From Lamellibrachia columna (lineage: Eukaryota; Annelida; Polychaeta; Sabellida; Siboglinidae): a stretch of DNA of 64,000 nt. Position 1 is the stretch's first letter, and each line of letters starts with the position of its first letter. The position numbers were made by a program, and so were the translations under genes. Shown here piece by piece: positions 25,893-38,600 of this stretch. Where the stretch lies: contig OY759268.1 of NCBI GenBank assembly GCA_963662155.1, positions 2,233,501 through 2,297,500 of the forward strand, in the 5' to 3' direction. A model generated the notes under the pieces. The model saw only the letters and a list, made by a program, of their open reading frames with translations. It did not search any database and was not told the origin of the DNA.

Positions 25893-27332
25893 TGTGCTGT
25901 AAAACAAACCACCCCTGTGTGGGGTTAGTAGCTGTACAACAAACCACCCCTGTATGGGGATAGTAGCTGTAAAACAAACCACCCCTGTGTGGGGTTAGTA
26001 GCTGTAAAACAAACCACCCCTGTGTGGGGTTAGTAGCTGTACAACAAACCACCCCTGTGTGGGGATAGTAGCTGTAAAACAAACCACCCCTGTGTGGGGT
26101 TAGTAGCTGTAAAACAAACCACCCCTGTGTGGGGTTAGTAGCTGTACGACAAACCACCCCTGTGTGGGGTTAGTAGCTGTACAACAAACCACCCCTGTGT
26201 GGGGTTAGTAGCTGTACAACAAACCACCCCTGTATGGGGATAGTAACTGTACAACAAACCACCCCTGTATGGGGTTAGTAACTGTACAACACACCACCCC
26301 TGCATGGGGTTAGTAACTGTACAACACACCATCCCTGTATGGGGTTAGTAACTGTACAACACACCACCCCTGCATGGGGTTAGTAACTGTACAACACACC
26401 ACCCCTGCATGGGGTTAGTAACTGTACAACACACCACCCCTGCATGGGGTTAGTAACTGTACAACACACCACCCCTCCATGGGGTTAGTAACTGTACAAC
26501 ACACCACCCCTACATGGGGTTAGTAACTGTACAACACACCACCCCTGCATGGGGTTAGTAACTGTACGACACACCACCCCTGCATGGGGTTAGTAACTGT
26601 ACAACACACCACCCCTACATGGGGTTAGTAACTGTACAACACACCACCCCTGCATGGGGTTAGTAACTGTACAACACACCACCCCTACATGGGGTTAGTA
26701 ATTGTACAACACACCACCCCTGCATGGGGTTAGTAACTGTACAACACACCACCCCTACATGGGGTTAGTAACTGTACAACACACCACCCCTGCATGGGGT
26801 TAGTAACTGTACAACACACCACCCCTGCATGGGGTTAGTAACTGTACAACACACCACCCCTACATGGGGTTAGTAACTGTACAACACACCACCCCTGCAT
26901 GGGGTTAGTAACTGTACAACACACCACCCCTACATGGGGTTAGTAACTGTACAACACACCACCCCTGCATGGGGTTAGTAACTGTACAACACACCACACC
27001 CTGCATGGGGTTAGTAACTGTACAACACACCACACCCTGCATGGGGGTTGGTAATTGTACAACACACCACCCCTGCATGGGGTTAGTAACTGTACAACAC
27101 ACCACCCCTGCATGGGGTTAGTAACTGTACAACACACCACACCCTGCATGGGGTTAGTAATTGTACAACACACCACCCCTACATGGGGTTAGTAACTGTA
27201 CAACACACCACCCCTGCATGGGGTTAGTAACTGTACAACACACCACCCCTACATGGGGTTAGTAACTGTACAACACACCACCCCTGCATGGGGTTAGTAA
27301 CTGTACAACACACCACACCCTGCAAGTTAGTA
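25893..27332. repeat. 35-bp hairpin-bearing tandem array, 41 copies
   Basis: Units contain ACAACACACCACCCCTGCAT and GGGGTTAGTAACTGT. Each unit contains the inverted repeat ACCCC-TGCAT-GGGGT, so every copy can form a small stem-loop. The left third uses ACAAACC, GTGTGG and TAGCTGT variants; the right part uses ACACACC and GCATGG or ACATGG. The spacing of GCATGG and ACATGG units is often alternate. Confidence 0.95.
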
Positions 27333-27562
27333 ACTGTTTAAATTATTGTACTTCAATGTATTTTCCCCAAAACATAGTTTGTTTGTATGATCACAGTGCA
27401 TAAGGGTGTTAACTTCAAGGGCATGAATGAAGTTTTTGCATTATGATGACTGAAGTGCCACCTGGTGGCTAGTGCTGTTCAGATTGATAAATTTCGTTGT
27501 CGATTGATTGGTTCATGCTTCTGATCGAGGAATCAATCACAATCTTGATATTGTCTGCTGAG

Positions 27563-27682
27563 GCACTGAAGCACGAGGGCGCCACTGTGCACCGTCATGC
27601 ATGTGAGATGTTACTGCCGACCAGCAAGAAGCTGGCAGCTTCTCACAACGTCTCACGTGGCGATGGTCAGCACATTGTAGAG
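27563..27682 (+). CDS. Candidate internal exon, unknown product
   Basis: A 40-codon block, phase 0 at both ends, lies between an acceptor-like TTGTCTGCTGAG and a weak donor GAG|GTCAAT. It encodes ALKHEGATVHRH...HNVSRGDGQHIVE with balanced GC-containing codons, unlike the AT-rich repeats around it. The frame stays open upstream to an ATG at 27497 and downstream to 27739. I recognise no family. It could be part of a real exon or a relic of a transposon ORF. The poor donor and the lack of neighbouring exons keep confidence low. Confidence 0.25.
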
Positions 27683-27685
27683 GTC

Positions 27686-28096
27686 AATTTAGTACAATAC
27701 ACAGTACACCAGCTGACACACTATAATACACTGTTGTGACTGATGCAATATTGACTGATACACTGTTGTAACACACATCACGATACACTGTTGTAACACA
27801 TACATCATGATACACTGTTGTAATACATACATCATAATACAATGTTGTAACGCATAGATCATGATACACTGTTGTAACACATACACTGTGATACACTATT
27901 GTAATACACACCACAATACACTGCTGTAATGCATACACCATGATGCACTGTTGTAACTCATACATCATGATACATAACATATACACCATGATACACTGTT
28001 GTAACATATACATCATGACACACTGTTGTAATTGATATAGTACTGTAACTGATAAATGTTTATAATGCTGTAACTGACAGTGTTGTAACCGATTCA
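27686..28096. repeat. About 27-bp degenerate tandem repeat, 12-14 copies
   Basis: Units of the form ATACACTGTTGTAACACATA plus CATCATG, with many indels. TGTTGTAAC is the most conserved part. Confidence 0.88.
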
Positions 28097-28206
28097 CTGT
28101 TGTAACTGGTGCGATGTTGTAACTGGTGCGATGTTGTAACTGGTGCGATGTTGTAACTGGTGCGATGTTGTAACTGGTGCGATGTTGTAACTGGTGCGAT
28201 GTTGTA
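28097..28206. repeat. 17-bp tandem repeat, 6 copies
   Basis: Perfect GATGTTGTAACTGGTGC units. They cut off the 3' end of the LINE fragment at 28200-28620 and share TGTTGTAAC with the array on the left. Confidence 0.94.
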
Positions 28207-28620
28207 TAAAGTACACATCCTTTTCTTGTGTGGTTCTACCTAGTACAGCATCCCCTATTTTATATTCTTCATCCATGTTTCCATGTCCTATGTGTATGCA
28301 TTTACACTTCCCAAAATTTAATAACATTTGCCATTTTTCTTACCATTTAACTAATTTATCTAAATCATCCTGTAAACTTTGTTTATCTGTATAACGTGTA
28401 ACCTTTCTGAATACTTTTGTGTCATCTGCAAATTTCAGTACTTTGCTAGATATGTCATCTTCCAAATCATTGATATATATTAAAAATAGTATAGGTCCTA
28501 ATACTGATCCCTGTGGCTGTGTAAGCTACTTTTCTTTCCAGTTGATTACATCATTGTCTATTCTGTGGGCTTTTAGTTTAAGTGACAATCTTTGATGTGG
28601 CACTTTATTGAAAGCTTTCA
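28200..28620 (-). mobile_element. LINE reverse-transcriptase fragment (pseudogene)
   Basis: Read on the minus strand from 28620 the translation gives KAFNKVPHQRL, then [28 protein letters not shown] and NFGKCKCIHIGH. These are palm-domain motifs of a non-LTR (Jockey/CR1-like) reverse transcriptase, including the catalytic FADD. Two in-frame stops (after WKEK and after LVKW) and an apparent deletion of about 20 residues before PQGS show that it is dead. It ends abruptly at a 17-bp tandem array on its 3' side. On its 5' side lies GTGAGTGAGCGAGTGA, a motif also present in the LINE tail near 50470. Confidence 0.88.
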
Positions 28621-28722
28621 GGTGAGTGAGCGAGTGAACCATGCATGTCTACGTGCATACTCCGACATGGTAAAACCGCAAATATAGCAAAAAAACAACA
28701 AACTGGTTTGTTTGCCTTTCAT

Positions 28723-28766
<44 letters not shown>

Positions 28767-28970
28767 ACGTCAATACAAATAGAAACAGTGACATTTATCA
28801 ATTATATTGATTAACTTTATGATCAATCATTGATCAATCATCGATTGGTTAAACCAATGATCAATCATTGATCAATCACCGATTTGTTAGATAAACCAAT
28901 GATCAATCATTGCTCAATCATTGATTGGTTAGATAAACCAATGATCAATCATTGATCAATCATCAATCAT
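28621..28970. repeat. (TA)n plus palindromic GATCAATCATTGATCA repeats
   Basis: (TA)n at about 28724-28761. From about 28800 to 28970 there are four diverged units of about 45 bp built from AACCAATGATCAATCATTGA, with GATTGGTT at the far end. The units are self-complementary (AACCAAT/ATTGGTT; TGATCA), so the stretch can fold back on itself. Confidence 0.8.
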
Positions 28971-30083
28971 TGGTTCAAAGACAAGCACAGGTCGATGTAA
29001 TTGAATGTTTCATGTAGCATGGAATGGTCTGAAGTTACTGACATTGGTTCAAAGACAAGCACAGGTCGATGTAATTGAATGTTTCATGTAGCATGGAATG
29101 GTCTGAAGTTACTGACATTGGTTCAAAGACAAGCACAGGTCGATGTAATTGAATGTTTCATGTAGCATGGAATGGTCTGAAGTTACTGACATTGGTTCAA
29201 AGACAAGCACAGGTCGATGTAATTGAATGTTTCATGTAGCATGGAATGGTCTGAAGTTACTGACATTGGTTCAAAGACAAGCACAGGTCGATGTAATTGA
29301 ATGTTTCATGTAACATAGAGTGGTCTGAAGTTACTGACATTGGTTCAAAGACAAGCACAGGTCGATGTAATTGAATGTTTCATGTAGCATGGAATGGTCT
29401 GAAGTTACTGACATTGGTTCAAAGACAAGCACAGGTCGATGTAATTGAATGTTTCATGTAGCATGGAATGGTCTGAAGTTACTGACATTGGTTCAAAGAC
29501 AAGCACAGGTCGATGTAATTGAATGTTTCATGTAGCATGGAATGGTCTGAAGTTACTGACATTGGTTCAAAGACAAGCACAGGTCGATGTAATTGAATGT
29601 TTCATGTAGCATGGAATGGTCTGAAGTTACTGACATTGGTTCAAAGACAAGCACAGGTCGATGTAATTGAATGTTTCATGTAGCATGGAATGGTCTGAAG
29701 TTACTGACATTGGTTCAAAGACAAGCACAGGTCGATGTAATTGAATGTTTCATGTAGCATGGAATGGTCTGAAGTTACTGACATTGGTTCAAAGACAAGC
29801 ACAGGTCGATGTAATTGAATGTTTCATGTAGCATGGAATGGTCTGAAGTTACTGACATTGGTTCAAAGACAAGCACAGGTCGATGTAATTGAATGTTTCA
29901 TGTAGCATGGAATGGTCTGAAGTTACTGACATTGGTTCAAAGACAAGCACAGGTCGATGTAATTGAATGTTTCATGTAACATAGAGTGGTCTGAAGTTAC
30001 TGACATTGGTTCAAAGACAAGCATAGGTCCATGTAATTGAATGTTTCATGTAGCATAGAATGGTCTGAAGTTACTGACATTGG
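28971..30083. repeat. 74-bp tandem repeat, 15 copies
   Basis: Units contain ATTGGTTCAAAGACAAGCAC, AGGTCGATGTAATTGAATG and GTCTGAAGTTACTGAC. Nearly perfect. The rare variant TAACATAGAGTGG occurs in two units nine copies apart (about 29310 and 29976), consistent with block duplication. The array begins at the ATTGGTTC that ends the palindromic patch before it. Confidence 0.96.
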
Positions 30084-30309
30084 TTCTATGTAGTGTGTTA
30101 TGTTGGCCTCACTGCAGACTTCATAACATAAATTCGGAGATTAGCAATATCCGCCCCCAGCAACAAGTCATATATAACATGCATGGAGATGTGTGATAAC
30201 GCCTGTGTGTAGACTGACACTAATACATCAACGCTGGCCCCAGTCTGGTCAGACAGAGAGCATCACATCATACATGAAGACATGTGAACATTGTTTTTTC
30301 ACGAATATA
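30084..30309. other. No gene seen
   Basis: Short unique spacer before the LINE fragment. Confidence 0.4.
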
Positions 30310-31860
30310 TAATGTTTACACTATATGATTATTGGAATTCCCCTTTTCACAATATTGCTCTCACGGACATCTTGAAACTTCAATGTGTGCACAATTTTTT
30401 CACAAGGGTAGTTGCCCGGTCTCTTCGTTTCTCTCACTCAGTACCACTTCTTAAATTCTGTCCGATATCACATTATTTCTAAGATCTGCACAATTATCTA
30501 TCTAGCACTTTCATCCAAACAACCAGCATATTTACATTCACTGCTCACTCCTGCAAGACAGCCCAGACAGCTCCGATCATTTAATTCTAATCCACTTTTT
30601 GTTCCTAGTGTTAAGACAAATGTCGGAACTAGAGCTTTCTCAGTTACCGCACCAACTCTGTGGAATTCACTCCCAGTTAATGTTAAAACAAATGTTGGAA
30701 CTAGAGCTTTCTCAGTTACCGCACCAACTCTGTGGAACTCACTCCCAGTTAATGTTAAGACAAATGTCGGAACTAGAGCTTTCTCAGTTACCGCACCAAC
30801 TCTGTGGAATTCACTCCCAGTTAATGTTAAGACAAATGTTGGAACTAGAGCTTTCTCAGTTACCGCACCAACTCTGTGGAACTCACTCCCAGTTAATGTT
30901 AAGACAAATGTCGGAACTAGAGCTTTCTCAGTTACCGCACCAACTCTGTGGAATTCACTCTCAGTTAATGTTAAGACAAATGTCTGAACTAGAGCTTTCT
31001 CAGTTACCGCACCAACTCTGTGGAATTCACTCCCAGTTAATGTTAAGACAAATGTTGGAACTAGAGCTTTCTCAGTTACCGCACCAACTCTGTGGAACTC
31101 ACTCCCAGTTAATGTTAAGACAAATGTCTGAACTAGAGCTTTCTCAGTTACCGCACCAACTCTGTGGAACTCACTCCCAGTTAATGTTAAGACAAATGTC
31201 GGAACTAGAGCTTTCTCAGTTACCGCACCAACTCTGTGGAACTCACTCCCAGTTAATGTTAAGACAAATGTCTGAACTAGAGCTTTCTCAGTTACCGCAC
31301 CAACTCTGTGGAACTCACTCCCAGTTAATGTTAAGACAAATGTCGGAACTAGAGCTTTCTCAGTTACCGCACCAACTCTGTGGAACTCACTCCCAGTTAA
31401 TGTTAAGACAAATGTCTGAACTAGAGCTTTCTCAGTTACCGCACCAACTCTGTGGAACTCACTCCCAGTTAATGTTAAGACAAATGTCGGAACTAGAGCT
31501 TTCTCAGTTACCGCACCAACTCTGTGGAACTCACTCCCAGTTAATGTTAAGACAAGTGTCGGAACTAGAGCTTTCTCAGTTACCGCACCAACTCTGTGGA
31601 ACTCACTCCCAGTTAATGTTAAGACAAATGTCGGAACTAGAGCTTTCTCAGTTACCGCACCAACTCTGTGGAACTCACTCCCAGTTAATGTTAAGTCTGT
31701 AGGCAATTTAATTAACATATCACTGTCAACTAAAAACCCACCTGTTTAAACTCGCTTATCCTCCATAGCTCCCCAGCGTACCAATCCAACTGTTTACAAT
31801 TGGAATTAGAAACTACCCAACCCCTTTTGTTTAACAACATATATATTATATATTTACTTT
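30310..31860 (+). mobile_element. LINE 3'-ORF C-terminus with internal expansion
   Basis: Plus-strand pieces encode ALTDILKLQCVHNFFTRVVA, ICTIIYLALSSKQPAYLHSL, LTPARQPRQLRSFNSNPLF, TRAFSVTAPTLWNSLPVN and, after the array, CQLKTHLFKLAYPP followed by a stop. This is the characteristic C-terminal tail of the polymerase ORF of animal CR1/L2-like non-LTR elements. Frameshifts near 30440 and 31710 and in-array stops make it non-functional. The APTLWNSLP segment has been amplified to 15 copies. The 5' part (endonuclease, palm) is missing. The remaining 3' tail is AT-rich; its end is uncertain. Confidence 0.85.
30611..31694. repeat. 72-bp tandem repeat, 15 copies, derived from LINE coding sequence
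   Basis: Each unit encodes the 24-residue segment from KTNVGTRAFS to LWNSLPVNV and contains GGAACTAGAGCTTTCTCAGT. Units fall into a TGTCGGAACT class (open on plus) and a TGTCTGAACT class (in-frame TGA). The classes alternate between about 31110 and 31430, a 144-bp higher-order repeat. The 406-codon minus-strand and 367-codon second plus-strand frames are by-products of the multiple-of-three period. Confidence 0.95.
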
Positions 31861-32469
31861 AAAGCGCATAAAATTACGCAACGATGCGCTCAACAAGAAT
31901 GATTTGTTTATCTTCCAGTTTGACTTAAATAGAACAGATACAGCAAAACGACGTTCACGTCTTCAAAAGATCCTGTCTGTCTATTCTACTATATGTCAGT
32001 TTTTCTCTATGAATTTCCTACAGCACGGACAGAATACGATATAAGTAAAGTTTCACTAACAAGACTGGACAGTCACACACAAAAAAAACGAATCGATGAC
32101 TTTTCGCTGCTTGCAATAACTGCTTGAACATTGTGCAGGATTGATCAGAAAGCGGATGTTTGCTACTAGTTAATTTGATTCGCTGAGTTGGTTACGTGGG
32201 TGACAAGGCCCTGGTATCTGGTAAAGTACACAGACTGTCAACATACCAGTGAGTCAGAACCATCAGGTAACAGGTGATTCAATGAGTCATATGTGACAGG
32301 GAACAAGTTCTGTTGCAAGCCACTAGAGCGAACTGTCAATCACCAGTAAGTTCTATTCACCGGTTCAAATTGTTACCAACCCAGAACAAGAACCGGTTAC
32401 AATCCCTTACTGTCCAACAGTTCAACCAAGACAATTCTATCTCTGTTGTCCTTTAAACCTCCTTTCTCA
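31861..32469. other. No gene seen
   Basis: The first 100-200 bp may be LINE 3' tail. The rest is unique. Confidence 0.4.
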
Positions 32470-33145
32470 ATTGAGACCATCACGAATCAGGTTTGTTGCT
32501 GTTCAAATGCGTAGTGCTTGAATAGTTTAAGTAATTAATGCACAGTTGGTTTAATAACAGTGCATACTGATAAAAACATCAAAGTGATCGTCTTTCATTT
32601 TTAGATCATAATTATAACTTGTGAAACTCTAAATAGCCTTATGTCTACTACTGTATATTATATAGAAGCAGAACAACTTTTGCCATTTTTAACATATTTT
32701 TTATCAGGGTTATATATAGCAAATGATAATAAAATGCTTAATTTTCTAACTTCTCCATTTCAACGTACAAATAAAACCATGTTACACGTCATGTTTTAAT
32801 ATTTCGTTGCTGCAGTATATTTATTTACCATCAGAAATTGAAAAGAGGAATTTGAAAGAAAAAACTAGTACAAATCACTGCTTGCAGATCAACCCCACCT
32901 TTCTTTCTCAGTTTGTTTTACGGGACTTTGCAACAATTAATTTATTAGTATTTTTGAACATCTGGCTTGGTTAATAATATTCATAGTTTTCCATACAAAA
33001 CGTGCTCCAATCTCTAATTTGTGTTTTTATATTTTATCAGCTTGAAATTACATCAAGCACTTTTACAACATTTTAAGATCACTTTATGGCAATTACTGAC
33101 GGATCAATAAATAACCCAACAAAGGTCGTTGTACGTTCCCTTTAA
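32470..33145 (+). mobile_element. Dispersed repeat family C, longest copy
   Basis: Matches 3160-3500 at its left end (GGTTTGTTGCTGTTCAAA; GAATAGTTTAAGTAATTAAT). It matches 53100-53320 in the middle (TATAGAAGCA after a C/T-rich block). It matches 46190-46511 plus 47259-47305 at its right end (TTTACCATCAGAAATTG; GCAATTACTGACGGATCAAT). AT-rich with no coding capacity, so it is an old non-autonomous element of unknown class. Confidence 0.6.
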
Positions 33146-34529
33146 GCTGGTCAGGAGGCAAATTTATTTATCTATTTATCCCCATACTTGGCCACACTGA
33201 TATACTTTATAAGAGGGAGCTATGCATCATCCAATGCACAGTCCACAAAGCCTTACAGTTTTATCTTTATAATCATCACGAAATGTCAGACTAATCCCAG
33301 AGCGCAACAAGCTATCTATTATTAATACGCAACAATATCAGACAACCGCGGCCTCGTATACTGGCAAATTAAATTACTTTTCAAAAATACATCACTTGCA
33401 GACATGTTGGCGGCATGCATGAAATAATGCATGCTCCCCCTTGCCCAGACTGTTGCCAGCACATTAATCACTCTTGCACCACTAGTCTGCAGCCAACCAC
33501 CCGTTCTTAATGACCGAGTCGCTCAACCGTGCCGAACCTGGGACTGACCTTTCATGCCTGACTGACTCCTGGAGTAATGTCTGGGCTGGGCCAGACAGGG
33601 AACAGGTGCCTGATGATGGTCAGGTGTTTCCACCACTGGTAGCAACACAACCAACCATGAGAGAGACAACAGGAGCAGGGTAGCTTGCTGTCAGTGCATC
33701 AATGGCGCCACACTCAGCAGCAGGGACATCAAAAACTCATCAGTTGTAAAAAAATTTAATCACAGATTAAAGCAATTAAAAAACAACGCCAGCTGAGGAT
33801 TGATTCACGCGTGATGTCGGAGGAAATTAAAAAAATGCTTGTCGATCAACGCAGACTACAAAGTCTTCTCAGGATGATGAGGAGGAGGGTAAGGAAACTA
33901 CACAGAAGTTAGTCGTGACTATTAGATTTTATGTATCAACTAGTTGTCTAGCTTTACTGGCATTCAGGCATGACCTTTTGTTACCTGTGTGCGTGCGTGC
34001 GTGCGTGCGTGCATGCATGTGCGTGTGCATGCATGTATGTGCGCGTTGACAATGCAGTGCATGATGGATACACATAGATCCATCATAAGATGCAAAGACG
34101 CATATTTCCGACTCCCTACTCACACAGACAAATCAGAAAGTCTTACCATATTTCATTCAATTACTTGGTGGGTACTGATCTAACTTCATCTAGTCCATCA
34201 ATAAAACAGTCAAAATATTTATTCAAACAAATCACAGTTTGAGCTCTATAAAATACAAATCTCATATTAGCCATAAATCATTATTAAACAAAATCCACAA
34301 TTGATCCCATATGTGACATATGCCATTCTATAATTAGACGATGCATGACTTAGAATTGGCAGACCCACGTCATTTCTCTGGTCTCAAGTGATTTCACATT
34401 TTCTTGTGTATACATGCATTCGGTGTGAACGAGAATGAAAAAAATGGAAACCTGCAGAAACAACGTCTTAGTCCAAAACCAATCTATGAAAGTTGATTGG
34501 AAAAGGTCGTTTCACACTTTTCCTTGAGC
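33146..34529. other. Intergenic
   Basis: No exon recognised. A short (GTGC)n tract with degenerate GTGCATGCATGT lies at 33988-34045, the same motif as at 5216 and 52733. Around 33400-33700 the base composition rises in GC, but I see no frame with splice sites. Confidence 0.45.
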
Positions 34530-34845
34530 ACCTGTGGCACATGCTGACACCTGTGACACATGCTGACACCTGTGACACATGCTGACACCTGTGACACATG
34601 CTGACACCTGTGACACATGCTGACACCTGTGACACATGCTGACACCTGTGACACATGCTGACACCTGTGACATATGCTGACACCTGTGACACATATTGAC
34701 ACCTGTGACACATGCTGACACCTGTGACACATATTGACACCTGTGACATATGCTGACACCTGTGACACATATTGACACCTGTGACACATGCTGACATCTG
34801 TGACACATGCTGACACCTGTGACACATGCTGACACCTGTGACACA
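34530..34845. repeat. 19-bp tandem repeat, about 16 copies
   Basis: Units TGACACCTGTGACACATGC, with ACATATTGAC and ACATATGC variants. All three minus-strand frames stay open (CVTGVSMCHRCQHVSQV-type), which reflects the lack of stops in the unit. Confidence 0.95.
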
Positions 34846-35648
34846 TCTGTCTAGGAAAGCCTCCGTTTATGCCTTCCCTTGTCGCGTGCTGCCGCTGCCA
34901 AAGTGTTGACAACAGCCTACAAGTTTGACTCAGTAAACACAGACTAACTGAGTTAAATTACACGACAGTTTGCACAATATTCCTTGCCTCTGATCGATCG
35001 AATGAATCACTGGATGCAAGGCCACGATTGAGTTTCACTGATGGGACCACAAACTCAATTACACGACCACTGGTCACACAAACCTTAGACCATGACAAGT
35101 AGTCATTCAATCAATTAATCATTCTGTGCCTGTCTAATCTAATTAATTAGTACAATCATAGGGCACACCTGCATTGATCCAAGTAGAGACATTGTACCGT
35201 CTAACCTTGGTGACAAGGCTATCCTTGGTGACAGGTCTGACCTTGATGACACTGTATCGATTATCCATGTGACACTGGCCCACATAAAGATCCACTTATA
35301 AAGATGAAGGATGCTTGCAATGTTCTCTATGGATCATCTATAAAGCCAACAACCACGCCCCCTACTGGGCATCTGTGTCACCAACTAGTACTGATATCAT
35401 ATTATAATGTCAACAAATGTGTAATCACGACTGAGGTCAATAACAACTGTAACTGTCATGTAACTGAACTTTGTAAGTCTTATTTAATTGTATCCAATAA
35501 TTCAGTTTTAGGGTAGTACTCGATAATTCAGAAACCTGTCACATCTAATTACTTTCCGCAGGCAAAACTGGTTTTGATTTTTGCATGTTTGTTGAAAGAT
35601 AAAAAACATAACCTATATTTTATACATTACATACATCAATTTGTACAC
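34846..35648. other. No gene seen
   Basis: Unique sequence. CCTTGGTGACAAGG and related motifs recur three times at 35205-35265. A single diverged unit edge of the 84-bp array (CAATTTGTACACGACATGAC) lies at its right end. Confidence 0.45.
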
Positions 35649-38600
35649 GACATGACAAAGTCTGCCAGACACTACAGTAGACTGGTTGAGTCTGAATCCA
35701 TGAAGCTCTTACTTCTATTACAACTTATACACTACATGACAAAGTCTGCTAGACACTACAGTAGACTGGTTGAGTCTGAATCCATGAAGCTCTTACTTCT
35801 ATTACAACTTGTACACTACATGACAAAGTCTGCCAGACACTACAGTAGACTGGTTGAGTCTGAATCCATGAAGCTCTTACTTCTATTACAACTTGTACAC
35901 TACATGACAAAGTCTGCCAGACACTACAGTAGACTGGTTGAGTCTGAATCCATGAAGCTCTTACTTCTATTACAACTTGTACACTACATGACAAAGTCTG
36001 CCAGACACTACAGTAGACTGGTTGAGTCTGAATCCATGAAGCTCTTACTTCTATTACAACTTGTACACTACATGACAAAGTCTGCTAGACACTACAGTAG
36101 ACTGGTTGAGTCTGAATCCATGAAGCTCTTACTTCTATTACAACTTGTACACTACATGACACAGTCTGCCAGACACTACAGTAGACTGGTTGAGTCTGAA
36201 TCCATGCAGCTCTTACTTCTATTACAACTTGTACACTACATGACAAAGTCTGCTAGACACTACAGTAGACTGGTTGAGTCTGAATCCATGAAGCTCTTAC
36301 TTCTATTACAACTTGTACACTACATGACAAAGTCTGCCAGACACTACAGTAGACTGGTTGAGTCTGAATCCATGAAGCTCTTACTTCTATTACAACTTGT
36401 ACACTACATGACAAAGTCTGCTAGACACTACAGTAGACTGGTTGAGTCTGAATCCATGAAGCTCTTACTTCTATTACAACTTGTACACTACATGACAAAG
36501 TCTGCCAGACACTACAGTAGACTGGTTGAGTCTGAATCCATGAAGCTCTTACTTCTATTACAACTTGTACACTACATGACAAAGTCTGCCAGACACTACA
36601 GTAGACTGGTTGAGTCTGAATCCATGAAGCTCTTACTTCTATTACAACTTGTACACTACATGACAAAGTCTGCCAGACACTACAGTAGACTGGTTGAGTC
36701 TGAATCCATGAAGCTCTTACTTCTATTACAACTTGTACACTACGTGACAAAGTCTGCCAGACACTACAGTAGACTGGTTGAGTCTGAATCCATGAAGCTC
36801 TTACTTCTATTACAACTTGTACACTACATGACAAAGTCTGCTAGACACTACAGTAGACTGGTTGAGCCTGAATCCATGCAGCTCTTACTTCTATTACAAC
36901 TTATACACTACATGACAAAGTCTGCTAGACACTACAGTAGACTGGTTGAGCCTGAATCCATGAAGCTCTTACTTCTATTACAACTTGTACACTACGTGAC
37001 AAAGTCTGCTAGACACTACAGTAGACTGGTTGAGTCTGAATCCATGAAGCTCTTACTTCTATTACAACTTGTACACTACATGACAAAGTCTGCTAGACAC
37101 TACAGTAGACTGGTTGAGCCTGAATCCATGCAGCTCTTACTTCTATTACAACTTATACACTACATGACAAAGTCTGCTAGACACTACAGTAGACTGGTTG
37201 AGCCTGAATCCATGAAGCTCTTACTTCTATTACAACTTGTACACTACGTGACAAAGTCTGCTAGACACTACAGTAGACTGGTTGAGTCTGAATCCATGAA
37301 GCTCTTACTTCTATTACAACTTGTACACTACATGACAAAGTCTGCCAGACACTACAGTAGACTGGTTGAGTCTGAATCCATGAAGCTCTTACTTCTATTA
37401 CAACTTGTACACTACATGACAAAGTCTGCTAGACACTACAGTAGACTGGTTGAGTCTGAATCCATGAAGCTCTTACTTCTATTACAACTTGTACACTACA
37501 TGACAAAGTCTGCCAGACACTACAGTAGACTGGTTGAGTCTGAATCCATGAAGCTCTTACTTCTATTACAACTTGTACACTACATGACAAAGTCTGCTAG
37601 ACACTACAGTAGACTGGTTGAGTCTGAATCCATGAAGCTCTTACTTCTATTACAACTTGTACACTACATGACAAAGTCTGCCAGACACTACAGTAGACTG
37701 GTTGAGTCTGAATCCATGAAGCTCTTACTTCTATTACAACTTGTACACTACATGACAAAGTCTGCTAGACACTACAGTAGACTGGTTGAGCCTGAATCCA
37801 TGCAGCTCTTACTTCTATTACAACTTTTACACTACATGACAAAGTCTGCTAGACACTACAGTAGACTGGTTGAGCCTGAATCCATGAAGCTCTTACTTCT
37901 ATTCCAACTTGTACACTACGTGACAAAGTCTGCTAGACACTACAGTAGACTGGTTGAGTCTGAATCCATGAAGCTCTTACTTCTATTACAACTTGTACAC
38001 TACATGACAAAGTCTGCCAGACACTACAGTAGACTGGTTGAGTCTGAATCCATGAAGCTCTTACTTCTATTACAACTTGTACACTACATGACAAAGTCTG
38101 CTAGACACTACAGTAGACTGGTTGAGTCTGAATCCATGAAGCTCTTACTTCTATTACAACTTGTACACTACATGACAAAGTCTGCCAGACACTACAGTAG
38201 ACTGGTTGAGTCTGAATCCATGAAGCTCTTACTTCTATTACAACTTGTACACTACATGACAAAGTCTGCTAGACACTACAGTAGACTGGTTGAGCCTGAA
38301 TCCATGAAGCTCTTACTTCTATTACAACTTATACACTACATGACAAAGTCTGCTAGACACTACAGTAGACTGGTTGAGCCTGAATCCATGAAGCTCTTAC
38401 TTCTATTACAACTTGTACACTACATGACAAAGTCTGCTAGACACTACAGTAGACTGGTTGAGCCTGAATCCATGAAGCTCTTACTTCTATTACAACTTGT
38501 ACACTACATGACAAAGTCTGCTAGACACTACAGTAGACTGGTTGAGTCTGAATCCATGAAGCTCTTACTTCTATTACAACTTATACACTACATGACAAAG

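Noticed and set aside
25893..27332. CRISPR-like array of palindromic repeats
   Set aside because: Units are directly adjacent with no unique spacers, in an animal genome; it is a minisatellite.
30498..31718. 406-codon minus-strand frame
   Set aside because: Antisense of a LINE C-terminal segment repeated with a 72-bp period; the sense strand explains it.
34468..34912. Cys/His-rich repeat frames (CHRCQH) resembling metal-binding proteins
   Set aside because: All three minus frames give the same motif from a 19-bp unit, so the Cys/His pattern is a nucleotide effect.
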